This document shows positions 25,511-34,266 of a DNA stretch of 64,000 bases, piece by piece. The stretch comes from Polaromonas vacuolata (GTDB taxonomy: Bacteria > Pseudomonadota > Gammaproteobacteria > Burkholderiales > Burkholderiaceae_C), in assembly GCF_012584515.1 (NCBI RefSeq), contig NZ_CP051461.1:1669501-1733500 (forward strand), given 5' to 3'. The notes below the pieces were generated by a model that was given only the letters and a program-made list of their open reading frames with translations, had not been told where the DNA came from and searched no databases. A program made the position numbers and the translations under genes. Each line of letters opens with the position of its first letter. Position 1 is the first letter of the stretch.

Positions 25511-27715
25511 CTAGAATTTAGTGCTTAGTGTGACATGCAAGCTGCGTGCTGTGCCGGGGGCTGCGAAACCTCGGTACAGCGTGTTGTAGTAGACCTTGTC
25601 GAACATATTGTCGAGATTGAATTTGACGCTGTTGCTGGGGTTGACTTTGTATTCAAGCAAGGCATCGACCTTGACATAACCTTGCGCTCGGTTCTGGCTA
25701 CTCACGCTATTGGCCGGCTTGTTGGTGCTGACCGCCGTCATGCCGCCACCAATTCTCCAACGCTCATTGATGCGGTAGGTGCTAAAGAGATTGGCTTGAT
25801 GGCTAGGCGAGAGGCCGGGGTTTTGTCCGACTTCGAGCTGTCCGGCTGGGTTGGAGCCGGACTGGTCTATGACAGCACGTAAAAAGCCCAAACCGGCAAA
25901 AATTTCCCACTCTGGCGTGATGCGTCCGGCGACTTCGAATTCGAGCGCATCGGTGTGGCGTCTGCCGGATAGCAAATAAGAGTTGCTAGCCGTGTCTATG
26001 TCGGTATTGCGTTCGTTGTATTTGTCAGTGCGAGCCAAAGCCCAACGCAGCGACAAGTCGCCCTCATAAAGCTCATATTTAGCACCTACTTCAAGGTTAC
26101 GACTACTCTCTGGTGGCGTGTTGGCCGATTGTGGGTCGAATTGGTAGAGGTCGCCCGATGTATTAAAAGATGTTCCGTAGGCGACGTAGTAACTAACTTC
26201 TTGTGTCGGTTGATACATCAAGCCAAGGCGTTTGCTCAGCAGATTGTCCGAACGCGATAAGGCTGTGTTGTTGGGTGCGGCGCTGCCGCTGCGGTCGTAG
26301 TCGCCTTTGATTTGGTCCATGCGCAGACCGCCTATCAGGCGCCACTCCTGATTTAGGGAAATCGTGTCTTGAAGGTACAGGCCCAAAGTCGTGGCCTTGA
26401 ATTGGGTGGCCACACGTTCCGTCAGATTGCCGCCAATACCGGTGCTGTCGGGGTTGCCGACGCTGGTACTGGGTTTGGCGGAAAGTAAATTTGGGTAAGT
26501 GGAGCGGCTGGCGTTTTCAATAGCATATTCACCACCGACTAAAAAGCTGTGCTTTAGACCAAAAACATTAGCGCTGGTGTTGTAGTCGCTCTGGAAAAAA
26601 CTGTGCCGTTCTTCGCCCGCCTTGGCATTGGTACGCCGATTGACCTGCGTGTTGGCGTTTAGATTGCTGATGCTGGTGCCAGTGGCAAAGCTCGACTGCG
26701 TGGCCCACATGGCACGCGTGTATTTACCTTCTCTGACTGAAGAAGTTAGCTGGCTGCCATCACTCCAGCGGTGTGTGTGTTTGAGCGTGAGTACGTCGGC
26801 GCTGTCGTTTTGGAAGTCGCTGTCCAATCCGTACCAATAGCGATTCACCGGCGAGGGTGCAGGGCGGCTATTGAGCCAGCCAAAACCCCAGTCAGGTTTG
26901 TCGTTGTAGTTGAGATGATAAAAGCTGACTTGAAATTCGTCAGCACTGCCCACGCCCCAGCGGTAATCAAGCGCTAAGCCGCGTCTGTGCGTACTCGCGC
27001 CAGCATTGTCGCCCCGGCCATCGCCATCTGTGGCCATGAGATTTAAACGCAGCGCGGCATCGTCGCCAGTCTTAATATTGAAGTCGCCTTCTATCCGACG
27101 GTAGTTATCAGTGCCTATAGTGGTGTTGATTTCTTGAGCCGTTTGCATGCTGGGCTGCTTGCTGACTTGGTTGATGATGCCGCCGGTCGAACCCCGGCCG
27201 AACAACATGGAGGCCGCGCCGCGTAGCACTTCGACGCGCTCGGTATTAAAAATATCGCGGTTGTATTGGGCAATGTCGCGCATACCGTCTAGGTAAATAT
27301 CGCCGGCGGCACTAAAGCCGCGCAGGCGTATGTTGTCACCGACCCTACCTCCTTCACCCGCTTCAAAGCTGATGCCCACCACGTTTTCTAGCGCCGCTTT
27401 GAGGCTGTCCCGGCCTTGATCGTGAATCAGTTTGTCGTTAACTATGGTCAGAGACTGAGGAATATCTTTGGCCGCTAATGAGGTTTTGCCGACAGTAGTT
27501 AGACCACTTTGGTAGCTGCCTAAAGTCGTATCACGTTGACCGTTGACGGTGACTGGTGCCAGCGTGGTGTTACTGCTGTCGGTTTGCGCCCAATTGGCAG
27601 TCGAGCTCAGCAGCAGCATTGCGCCTAGTGGCAGTAGTGCTTTGCTGACCGCAGTTGGGCGGGCGGATGAATGGATTTTTTTGGCGCGCGATGCGCTGTG
27701 TTGAGTGTGAGCCAT
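25511..27715 (-). CDS. TonB-dependent siderophore receptor (Fiu/PiuA-like)
   Basis: An outer-membrane receptor of about 734 residues. A signal peptide with Ala-rich end (LLPLGAMLLLSSTANWAQTD) is followed by the TonB-box area, a plug domain (SLTIVNDKLIHDQGRDSLKA, then VVGISFEAGEGGRVGDNIRL and the NTERVEVLRGAASMLFGRGS motif) and a 22-strand barrel ending LHVTLSTKF with the terminal Phe expected for outer-membrane insertion. The adjoining PiuC gene points to a catecholate-type ferric siderophore. ATG 27715 is chosen because GGAGG lies 6 bases before it; an in-frame TTG at 27727 overlaps that site. Confidence 0.94.
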   Translation of the reverse strand: MAHTQHSASRAKKIHSSARPTAVSKALLPLGAMLLLSSTANWAQTDSSNTTLAPVTVNGQRDTTLGSYQSGLTTVGKTSLAAKDIPQSLTIVNDKLIHDQGRDSLKAALENVVGISFEAGEGGRVGDNIRLRGFSAAGDIYLDGMRDIAQYNRDIFNTERVEVLRGAASMLFGRGSTGGIINQVSKQPSMQTAQEINTTIGTDNYRRIEGDFNIKTGDDAALRLNLMATDGDGRGDNAGASTHRRGLALDYRWGVGSADEFQVSFYHLNYNDKPDWGFGWLNSRPAPSPVNRYWYGLDSDFQNDSADVLTLKHTHRWSDGSQLTSSVREGKYTRAMWATQSSFATGTSISNLNANTQVNRRTNAKAGEERHSFFQSDYNTSANVFGLKHSFLVGGEYAIENASRSTYPNLLSAKPSTSVGNPDSTGIGGNLTERVATQFKATTLGLYLQDTISLNQEWRLIGGLRMDQIKGDYDRSGSAAPNNTALSRSDNLLSKRLGLMYQPTQEVSYYVAYGTSFNTSGDLYQFDPQSANTPPESSRNLEVGAKYELYEGDLSLRWALARTDKYNERNTDIDTASNSYLLSGRRHTDALEFEVAGRITPEWEIFAGLGFLRAVIDQSGSNPAGQLEVGQNPGLSPSHQANLFSTYRINERWRIGGGMTAVSTNKPANSVSSQNRAQGYVKVDALLEYKVNPSNSVKFNLDNMFDKVYYNTLYRGFAAPGTARSLHVTLSTKF

Positions 27716-27883
27716 GATGGCCTCCAAGCAGTGTCTAGCCGTTTCGGCTGTAGACGGATGTTTCAGGGTTTGGCTTGGCTATGCTCTGAAACATCATGCA
27801 TTGCACCGGCTCTGACTGGGGTCTGACCGGGGCTGGCGGAGGCGGAGTTGGCTGGCTGTTTTATTTTGTTACTAGTCTACATC

Positions 27884-27904
27884 AGATAAGAATAATTCTT
27901 ATCT
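27884..27904 (-). promoter_or_regulatory. Fur box before the siderophore receptor
   Basis: AGATAAGAAT-A-ATTCTTATCT is a perfect 10-1-10 palindrome matching the Fur pattern (GATAAT/ATTATC type). It lies about 170 bases before the receptor start codon and on the other side faces the ahpF terminator, so it serves the receptor-piuC operon. Confidence 0.85.
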
Positions 27905-27944
27905 GTAAGATAAAAATAAATACAAGATATGTGCCCTACAAAGC

Positions 27945-27975
27945 AAAAAACCCGATTTTTAAATCGGGTTTTTTT
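27945..27975 (-). terminator. Intrinsic terminator after ahpF
   Basis: The stem AAAAAACCCGATTT / AAATCGGGTTTTTT with A- and T-runs on both sides lies 18 bases after the ahpF stop. It can end ahpF transcription and would also stop readthrough in the other direction. Confidence 0.9.
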
Positions 27976-27992
27976 GGGATTCGCAGAAAAAT

Positions 27993-29561
27993 TTATGCTG
28001 GTACTGCCGATCGAATCAAATGATCGAATGCGCCTAACGCTGCTTTTGCGCCATCGCCGGCCGCAATAATAATTTGCTTAAATGGAACGGTAGTCGCATC
28101 ACCGGCAGCAAACACGCCAGGAATTGAAGTCTGGCCTTTGGCGTCGACAATAATCTCGCCGTGTTTAGACAACTCCACCGTGCCTTTAAGCCAATCGGTA
28201 TTGGGAATCAGGCCAATCTGAATAAAAACGCCTTCGAGCTCAAGCGTATGAATGTCGTCATTCGCCCGGTTTTTGTAGATTAAAGCGTTGACCTTGCTGT
28301 CGCCGGCGATCTCAGTGGTTTGAGCGTTCGTGTGTATGGTGACGTTTTTCAAACTTCTTAGTTTGCGCTGCAACACTTCATCGGCGCGCAATACCGTGTC
28401 GAACTCGACCAAGTGCACATGGCCGACCAAACCAGCTAAATCAATCGCCGCTTCAACACCCGAGTTACCACCGCCAATTACCGCAACACGCTTGCCTTTG
28501 AACAAAGGACCGTCGCAATGCGGGCAGTAAGCGACGCCCTTGTTTTTAAATTCCGCTTCGCCGGGAACGTTGATGTTTCTCCAGCGCGCGCCGGTAGAAA
28601 TCACCACCGAACGGCTTTTAAGCGTAGCGCCACTTTCGAGATGAATTTCTATCAAGTCATTATTTGGGCCGCTGTTGGCCACCAAGCTCTTGGCGCGTTG
28701 CAAGTTCATGATGTCTACGTCATAGCTGCGGACGTGTTCTTCAAGTGCTATGGCAAATTTCGGGCCTTCGGTTTCTTTAATTGAGATGAAGTTTTCAATG
28801 CCCAAAGTGTCCAGCACTTGACCACCAAAACGCTCGGATGCAATACCGGTACGAATACCTTTTCGCGCCGCGTAAACGGCAGCTGCAGCACCAGCCGGGC
28901 CACCGCCAACGATGAGTACGTCAAAAGCTTCTTTAGCAGTGATTTTTTTCGCTTCCCGTTCAACGCCACTGGTGTCTATCTTGGCGATAATTTCTTCCAA
29001 GCTCATACGGCCTTGGCCGAATTCTGTGCCGTTAAGAAAAACCGTCGGTACGGACATGACTTGGCGTTCTTTGACTTCTTTTTGGAACGTGCCGCCTTCA
29101 ATCATGGTGGTGCGAATACGTGGGTTTTGTATCGCCATCAAATTGAGTGCCTGAACCACGTCAGGGCAGTTGTGGCAGCTCAGAGAAATATAGATTTCAA
29201 AATCAAAATCACCGTCGAGTTCACGAATTTGGGTCAGGATTTCCGGATCAACTTTGGGTGGGTAGCCGCCAACTTGTAGCAAGGCCAATACCAATGAGGT
29301 GAACTCATGGCCCATGGGCAAGCCAGCAAAGCGTGGGCCGTGGTTTTCACTCGGGCGGTTGATGGAAAAAGAGGGTTTGCGCTGATTGTCATCGCGGCTC
29401 TCTGTCACAGTGACCAAAGCGGATGAATCGGTGATGTCCTTGAGCAATGACCGCAGCTCGCCCGAGGCTTTGCTGTCGTCGAGCGAGGCAACGATTTCAA
29501 TCGGCTGGCTAACGCGTTCGAGATAGGTCTTTAGCTGGGATTTTGAGGCTGCGTCAAGCAT
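27993..29561 (-). CDS. ahpF: Alkyl hydroperoxide reductase subunit F
   Basis: A 522-residue flavoprotein disulfide reductase that reduces AhpC using NADH. The N-terminal double thioredoxin-like domain has its redox Cys pair in [14 protein letters not shown]. The FAD domain starts [20 protein letters not shown]; the reductase Cys pair is [13 protein letters not shown]; the NADH-binding motif is [19 protein letters not shown]; and [20 protein letters not shown] is the C-terminal FAD motif. All catalytic cysteines are present and length is normal. It follows ahpC with a 155-base gap that contains an attenuator-like hairpin. Confidence 0.97.
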   Translation of the reverse strand: MLDAASKSQLKTYLERVSQPIEIVASLDDSKASGELRSLLKDITDSSALVTVTESRDDNQRKPSFSINRPSENHGPRFAGLPMGHEFTSLVLALLQVGGYPPKVDPEILTQIRELDGDFDFEIYISLSCHNCPDVVQALNLMAIQNPRIRTTMIEGGTFQKEVKERQVMSVPTVFLNGTEFGQGRMSLEEIIAKIDTSGVEREAKKITAKEAFDVLIVGGGPAGAAAAVYAARKGIRTGIASERFGGQVLDTLGIENFISIKETEGPKFAIALEEHVRSYDVDIMNLQRAKSLVANSGPNNDLIEIHLESGATLKSRSVVISTGARWRNINVPGEAEFKNKGVAYCPHCDGPLFKGKRVAVIGGGNSGVEAAIDLAGLVGHVHLVEFDTVLRADEVLQRKLRSLKNVTIHTNAQTTEIAGDSKVNALIYKNRANDDIHTLELEGVFIQIGLIPNTDWLKGTVELSKHGEIIVDAKGQTSIPGVFAAGDATTVPFKQIIIAAGDGAKAALGAFDHLIRSAVPA

Positions 29562-29596
29562 GGGAACTCACTTTTTTTATTTGTAGGGGAGAAACA

Positions 29597-29662
29597 GAAA
29601 AGCCGGGTGCTGGCTGATCACCTCTCAAACATTTGAGAAGCGAGAGCCAAGTGCACCCGGCT
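29597..29662 (-). terminator. Nested hairpin between ahpC and ahpF, possible attenuator
   Basis: A perfect 10-bp outer stem (AGCCGGGTGC / GCACCCGGCT) encloses a 5-bp stem (TGGCT / AGCCA) and a 6-7 bp inner stem (TCTCAAA / TTTGAGA). On the minus strand the structure is followed by TTTTCTGTTTCTC, a U-rich tail. It starts about 55 bases after the ahpC stop and ends 36 bases before ahpF. It may be a partial terminator that sets a high AhpC to AhpF ratio. Confidence 0.7.
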
Positions 29663-29716
29663 CTGCAAGCCTCGGCGACTAGCGCTAGGGCAGGATTACG
29701 CTTTATTTAAAAAGAC

Positions 29717-30289
29717 TTAGATTTTGCCGACCAGGTCAAACGATGGCTTGAGCGTCGCTTCGCCTTCATTCCACTTGGCTGGGCAAGCTTCGTTAGGGTG
29801 AGCAGCCACGTATTGGGCAGCTTTGACGCGGCGCATGGTTTCGCTGGCATCACGGCCAATACCGTTGTCGTGCACTTCGATGGTCTTGATACGACCTTCT
29901 GGATCGATCACAAAGGTACCGCGCAATGCCAGACCTTCGTCGTCGCCTTCGGTGATCAGCACGTCAAAGAAACGCGCCAACTGGTGGCTTGGGTCGCCAA
30001 TCATTGGGTAAGTTACTTTGGCGATGGTGTCCGAAGAATCGTGCCAAGCTTTGTGTGTGAAATGGGTGTCGGTAGAGACGCTATAGACTTCAACGCCGAG
30101 TTTTTGGAACTCTGCGTAGTTATCGGCCATATCGCCGAGTTCGGTTGGGCAGACAAAAGTGAAGTCAGCTGGGTAGAACATGACGACCGACCATTTGCCG
30201 ATGAAATTGGCTTCGCTAACGGGAACGAACTTACCGTTGTGGTAGGCGGAAGCTTTGAATGGGATGATTTGTTTATTGATTAAAGACAT
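29717..30289 (-). CDS. ahpC: Alkyl hydroperoxide reductase subunit C (2-Cys peroxiredoxin)
   Basis: A 190-residue typical 2-Cys peroxiredoxin that reduces hydrogen peroxide, alkyl hydroperoxides and peroxynitrite. The peroxidatic cysteine is in [15 protein letters not shown] (near residue 50) and the resolving cysteine in [12 protein letters not shown]. Other markers are [12 protein letters not shown] and [20 protein letters not shown]. It is reduced by AhpF, whose gene follows. An OxyR-type site and a -35/-10 pair lie upstream. Confidence 0.97.
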   Translation of the reverse strand: MSLINKQIIPFKASAYHNGKFVPVSEANFIGKWSVVMFYPADFTFVCPTELGDMADNYAEFQKLGVEVYSVSTDTHFTHKAWHDSSDTIAKVTYPMIGDPSHQLARFFDVLITEGDDEGLALRGTFVIDPEGRIKTIEVHDNGIGRDASETMRRVKAAQYVAAHPNEACPAKWNEGEATLKPSFDLVGKI

Positions 30290-30365
30290 TTTTGTTCTTT
30301 CTGAAGTTGCTGTAATTTCGTGGATCGCTAGCTTGATTAGTTACGTCAAGTCTTTAAGCAAGGCG

Positions 30366-30392
30366 ATACTATAAGGGTAACTACCATGTCAA
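30366..30392 (-). promoter_or_regulatory. Candidate ahpC promoter
   Basis: On the minus strand TTGACA (30387-30392) and TAGTAT (30366-30371) are separated by 15 bases, about 75 bases before the ahpC start. The spacer is short for unassisted sigma-70 use, which fits activation by OxyR bound just upstream. Confidence 0.5.
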
Positions 30393-30418
30393 TCCAATAA
30401 ATTGAGTTTATTTGAGTG

Positions 30419-30433
30419 ATAGATTTAAACTAT
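30419..30433. promoter_or_regulatory. Candidate OxyR half-site
   Basis: ATAGATTTAAACTAT fits the OxyR half-site ATAG-N-T-N3-A-N-CTAT at every fixed position. A second, weaker partner would have to lie within the next ~22 bases (TATGCTAATGAGATA region). It is 27 bases upstream of the presumed ahpC -35 element. It also faces modA, but ahpC is the known type of target. Confidence 0.6.
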
Positions 30434-30636
30434 CTGAAGATATGCTAATGAGATAATTGCCTAATATCTGAGCGGTGCTTCCTCAGCATATAAGTTATTT
30501 AGTACTACTTATTGTTGTGAGCAACTCTATAAAGTCGAGGCTAGTGCTAGCGCGTAAGCGGTCTTTTGCCTGGGCTTGGTTAGGGCTTAGCATGCTGAGC
30601 GCCAATACAATAGACATACCCGATGAAAGCCACTGC

Positions 30637-31392
30637 ATGAAAAAGACCTTGCTAACTTGCTTGACTGCCTTAATTAGCGGCATGCTGGCTTTCACGCCCG
30701 CTTTTGCTGATGAGCTTGGCGTCGCTGTTGCGGCTAACTTCACCGCGCCCATGCGCCTTATTGCCCAAGGTTTTGAGGCTGATAGCGGTCACAAGCTGCG
30801 CTTGTCGTATGGCTCTACGGGTAAGTTTTACGCACAAATCCGCAATGGCGCCCCTTTCGATGTTTTTCTTTCAGCCGATAACACGACAACTTTGCGGCTT
30901 GAGAATGACGGCTTGGCCGTGGCTGGTAGCCGTTTTATTTATGCCACGGGGCGTTTGGTGTTGTGGTCGGCTCAGCCCGGTCTGGTGGATGGCACTGGTG
31001 CGGTACTCAAAAGCCAAAGCTTCAGACATTTGGCGATTGCAGCCCCCAAACTCGCGCCCTACGGCGCCGCTGCGATACAGACTATGCAAGGCTTAGGTCT
31101 GATCAATAGCCTGCAAGCACGGCTGGTTCAGGGCGAAAGCATTGGCCAGGCCTACAGTTTTGTCGTTAGCGGCAATGCTGAGTTGGGCTTTGTCGCCATG
31201 TCTCAGGTTTTTCAAGACGGTAAGTTCAAAAGTGGCTCTGCTTGGACAGTGCCGAGCAAGCTGCATAAGCCCATTGTTCAAGAAGCAGCTTTGTTGACAC
31301 GCGCCAAAGACAGTCGCGCTGCGGCTGAGTTTTTAAGCTACCTTAAAAGCGCACCGGCCAAGGCCGTGATGCTGTCGTTTGGTTACCAGTGA
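30637..31392 (+). CDS. modA: Molybdate ABC transporter substrate-binding protein
   Basis: A 251-residue periplasmic binding protein with a signal peptide ending near TPAFADE. ModA hallmarks are VAVAANFTAPMRLIAQGFE, LSYGSTGKFYAQIRNGAPFD (oxyanion-binding Ser/Thr), DVFLSADNTTTLRLE, APKLAPYGAAAIQTMQ and VVSGNAELGFVAMSQ. It delivers molybdate, or tungstate, to ModB-ModC. ATG 30637 is chosen because the signal peptide begins there; the frame is open far upstream but that part is not protein-like. It leads modA-modB-modC. Confidence 0.94.
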   Translation: MKKTLLTCLTALISGMLAFTPAFADELGVAVAANFTAPMRLIAQGFEADSGHKLRLSYGSTGKFYAQIRNGAPFDVFLSADNTTTLRLENDGLAVAGSRFIYATGRLVLWSAQPGLVDGTGAVLKSQSFRHLAIAAPKLAPYGAAAIQTMQGLGLINSLQARLVQGESIGQAYSFVVSGNAELGFVAMSQVFQDGKFKSGSAWTVPSKLHKPIVQEAALLTRAKDSRAAAEFLSYLKSAPAKAVMLSFGYQ

Positions 31393-31405
31393 TTGAGTCG
31401 TTTCC

Positions 31406-32086
31406 ATGCTAGATGCGGCTGGCCTAGATGCCATAACCTTGACAATCAAACTTGCAGCCAGCACTACTGCCATATTGCTGGTGTTGGGCACACCGCTGGC
31501 TTGGTGGTTGGCTCGCACCCGTTCGCGGTTCAAGTCATTTGCCGCTGCGCTGGTCGCGCTGCCGCTGGTGTTGCCGCCGGTGGTGCTGGGTTTTTACCTG
31601 CTGGTGTTACTCGGCCCGGCTGGCCCTTTGGGTAAATTCACGCTTTTCATGGGCTGGGGTTTGCTGCCCTTTACCTTTTCTGGCTTGCTCTTGGGTTCAG
31701 TTTTTTACTCTTTGCCATTCGTGGTCCAGCCCTTGCAAAACGCTTTTCAGGCCTTGGGTGATAGGCCGTTAGAGGCGGCCGCTACCTTGCGAGCCTCGCC
31801 TCTGGATACTTTTTTCAGCGTAGTGTTGCCCTTATGTCGTCCAGCTTACTTGAGCGCTGCTGTGATGGGGTTTGCCCACACGGTGGGCGAATTCGGCATT
31901 GTCTTAATGCTGGGCGGCAATATTCCGGGCCAAACGCGTGTCTTGTCGGTGCAAATTTACGACCATGTTGAAGCGCTTGAGTACAACCAAGCGCATTGGT
32001 TAGCGGGAGGCTTGTTGGTGTTTTCTTTCTTGACGCTGCTAGGGTTGTATGCACTTGAGCCTTCGCGGCGCAAGGCTGTCAAATGA
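31406..32086 (+). CDS. modB: Molybdate ABC transporter permease
   Basis: A 226-residue inner-membrane permease with about five helices. It has LVALPLVLPPVVLGFYLLVL, FVVQPLQNAFQALGDRPLEA and the cytoplasmic EAA loop that contacts the ATPase (EAAATLRASPLDTFFSVVLP), followed by GFAHTVGEFGIVLMLGGNIP, a ModB-specific segment. It starts 13 bases after modA and overlaps modC by 4 bases. Confidence 0.94.
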   Translation: MLDAAGLDAITLTIKLAASTTAILLVLGTPLAWWLARTRSRFKSFAAALVALPLVLPPVVLGFYLLVLLGPAGPLGKFTLFMGWGLLPFTFSGLLLGSVFYSLPFVVQPLQNAFQALGDRPLEAAATLRASPLDTFFSVVLPLCRPAYLSAAVMGFAHTVGEFGIVLMLGGNIPGQTRVLSVQIYDHVEALEYNQAHWLAGGLLVFSFLTLLGLYALEPSRRKAVK

Positions 32087-33168
32087 GTACGGCTGCATCG
32101 ATCGATGTTGAGCTGCAGCACGATTACGCAGGCTTTTCTCTACAAGTTGCACTCAGCCTTCCGGGTCGTGGTGTGAGCGCCATTTACGGCCCTTCTGGTT
32201 CTGGAAAAACCAGTTTGCTGCGCTGTATTGCTGGACTTGAGCGGGCGCACCAAGCCTCGATTGTGGTCAATGGCGTGGCTTGGCAGGATGACCGCTCGGG
32301 GCTGTTTGTACCGGTCTACCGACGAGCCTTGGGTTTTGTTTTTCAAGAAGCGAGTTTGTTTGCGCATTTAGATGTGCAGGGAAATCTTGATTTCGCTTTA
32401 AAACGCGTGCCGCCGGCAAAGCGCCGCATTGCACTGACGCAGGCGATTGAGTTGTTGGGTTTGGAGCCGCTGCTCAAGCGCCCCCCGACTGGTTTGTCGG
32501 GTGGTGAACGCCAGCGGGTCGGCATCGCCCGGGCTTTGGCCGGCAGCCCTGAGTTACTGCTGCTTGACGAGCCCTTGGCCTCCTTGGATACGGCGCGCAA
32601 GGCTGAAATACTGCCTTACTTGGAGCGGCTTCAGTCGGAATTAGAAATCCCTATGCTCTATGTGAGTCACGCCCTCGATGAGATTGCGCGCTTGGCTGAT
32701 CATTTGGTTTTGCTCGAAGGCGGCCGGGTAGTGGCCTCTGGACTGACGCGTGAACTCATGACCCGGCTTGATTTGTCACTCGCCCATGGCGATGCAGCTG
32801 CTGCCGTGATTGAGGCCGTGGTCAGCAGCATAGAGCCGGCATATCACCTCTGCTATGCCGATTTCTCAGGCGGCAGGATTAGTTTACTTAAGCCACAGTT
32901 GCAGCTAGGCCAGCGGGTCAGGGTCAGGATTCAGGCCAGAGATGTCAGCCTGACCTTGACACGCCAGCAGGGCACAAGCGTGCAAAATATTTTTGCTGCT
33001 ACGGTAAGCGCGATCTCGCCGGATAGCCCGGGCCAACTCATGGTGGGACTGAACGCGGGTACCAGTGCTTTGCTTGCGCGCATCACGCTCAAATCGGCAG
33101 AAGCGCTGGGTCTGCAAGTCGGCAGCGCGGTGTTTGCTCAAGTCAAGGGTGTAGCGGTGCTCGATTAA
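32083..33168 (+). CDS. modC: Molybdate ABC transporter ATP-binding protein
   Basis: A 361-residue ABC ATPase. Walker A is IYGPSGSGKTSLLRC, the Q-loop region is RALGFVFQEASLFAHL, the ABC signature is LSGGERQRVGIARAL, Walker B is LLLLDEPLASLD and the H-loop is YVSHALDEI. The last ~70 residues form a molybdate-binding Mop/TOBE domain, which lets cellular molybdate limit transport. A short GCTTGA repeat follows the stop codon. Confidence 0.95.
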   Translation: MSTAASIDVELQHDYAGFSLQVALSLPGRGVSAIYGPSGSGKTSLLRCIAGLERAHQASIVVNGVAWQDDRSGLFVPVYRRALGFVFQEASLFAHLDVQGNLDFALKRVPPAKRRIALTQAIELLGLEPLLKRPPTGLSGGERQRVGIARALAGSPELLLLDEPLASLDTARKAEILPYLERLQSELEIPMLYVSHALDEIARLADHLVLLEGGRVVASGLTRELMTRLDLSLAHGDAAAAVIEAVVSSIEPAYHLCYADFSGGRISLLKPQLQLGQRVRVRIQARDVSLTLTRQQGTSVQNIFAATVSAISPDSPGQLMVGLNAGTSALLARITLKSAEALGLQVGSAVFAQVKGVAVLD

Positions 33169-33195
33169 CGCTTGAGCTTGAGCTTGAGCTTTGGC

Positions 33196-34017
33196 TCAGT
33201 AATCCAGTCGTTCTGGCCGAATTTCTTGCAGTATCGTGGTGGCGATTTCTTCTATGGACTTGCTGGTGGTTGACAGCCAGCGTATGCCTTCTCTGCGCAT
33301 CATGGCTTCGGCCTCGTGGATTTCATTGCGGCAATTCGCCAAGCTGGCGTAGACCGAATTGGGCCTGCGCTCATTGCGTATTTGCGCCAAGCGTTCCGGC
33401 GAGATAGTTAGACCAAAGATTTTCTTGCGGTGCGGTACCAGCGCAGGCGGCAGCTGATGGCGGTCAAAGTCTTCTGGAATCAAAGGGTAGTTAGACGCTT
33501 TTAGGCCGTGCTGCATGGCTAAGTAAAGCGACGTCGGGGTTTTGCCGCTGCGACTCACGCCCACCAAAATCACGTCCGAGCCCTGCAAGTCACGGTGGCT
33601 TTGGCCGTCGTCATGGGCCAGAGAGAAATTAATCGCTTCTATGCGCTCGTCGTATTCCTTGCTTTTAGAGGCGTCCGAAAAGCGGCCAACTCGGTGGTTG
33701 GATTTGCTGCCCAGCTCTTCTTCTAGTGGCGCGACAAAGGTACCAAACATGTCTAGCAACATGCCGGTGCAATGGGTCTTAATAACAGCCAATATGTCCA
33801 TATTGACCACGGTGGTGAAAACGATAGGCCGTCGGCCTTCGATTTCTGCGGTGTGATTAATCTGGCGTACGGCTTGATGCGCTTTGTCTACGCTGTCAAC
33901 AAACGGCAGCCTGATGTAGCGGGCCTTGATCTCAAACTGAGCCATGATGGCGTTGCCAAAAGTCTCGGCAGTAATGCCAGTGCCATCGGATACAAAAAAT
34001 ACGGTGCGTTGGGACAT
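33196..34017 (-). CDS. ppsR: Pyruvate, water dikinase regulatory protein (PpsR, DUF299)
   Basis: A 273-residue bifunctional kinase/pyrophosphorylase that switches PEP synthase off and on by phosphorylating a threonine beside its active histidine. The start [20 protein letters not shown] is diagnostic; the nucleotide loop is [18 protein letters not shown]; and the C-terminus has [12 protein letters not shown] sequence ([20 protein letters not shown]). ATG 34017 is chosen by family comparison; the longer frame up to 34149 adds unrelated residues. It is divergent from its target ppsA, a common arrangement. Confidence 0.95.
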   Translation of the reverse strand: MSQRTVFFVSDGTGITAETFGNAIMAQFEIKARYIRLPFVDSVDKAHQAVRQINHTAEIEGRRPIVFTTVVNMDILAVIKTHCTGMLLDMFGTFVAPLEEELGSKSNHRVGRFSDASKSKEYDERIEAINFSLAHDDGQSHRDLQGSDVILVGVSRSGKTPTSLYLAMQHGLKASNYPLIPEDFDRHQLPPALVPHRKKIFGLTISPERLAQIRNERRPNSVYASLANCRNEIHEAEAMMRREGIRWLSTTSKSIEEIATTILQEIRPERLDY

Positions 34018-34266
34018 AGGTAGATCTTTGGTGAAACTCAAATTAATTTTGGCAAAATATAGCGCTTTGCTGAGTCTAGTCTGCTGGACTCTACAATCGA
34101 TCAATTTTGCGGACTTCGCCAGCAGCTTAGCCAGCCAGCCCAAAGCCACAAATCAATACCTTATTTTTCTTCACGTCTAGTCGACAGCCACAAGTACAAA
34201 AATAACAACATGCCCGTTCGCCTGACGTTGAGAGCTACCGCTTTTTAAACCTCCCGGAGTATTTTC

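Noticed and set aside
28818..29279. 153-codon plus-strand frame opposite ahpF
   Set aside because: Antisense shadow of ahpF with no domain.
29798..30283. 161-codon plus-strand frame opposite ahpC
   Set aside because: Antisense shadow of ahpC, whose catalytic motifs are intact.
33169..33190. GCTTGA repeat after modC
   Set aside because: Only about three 6-bp units; too short to treat as a significant element.
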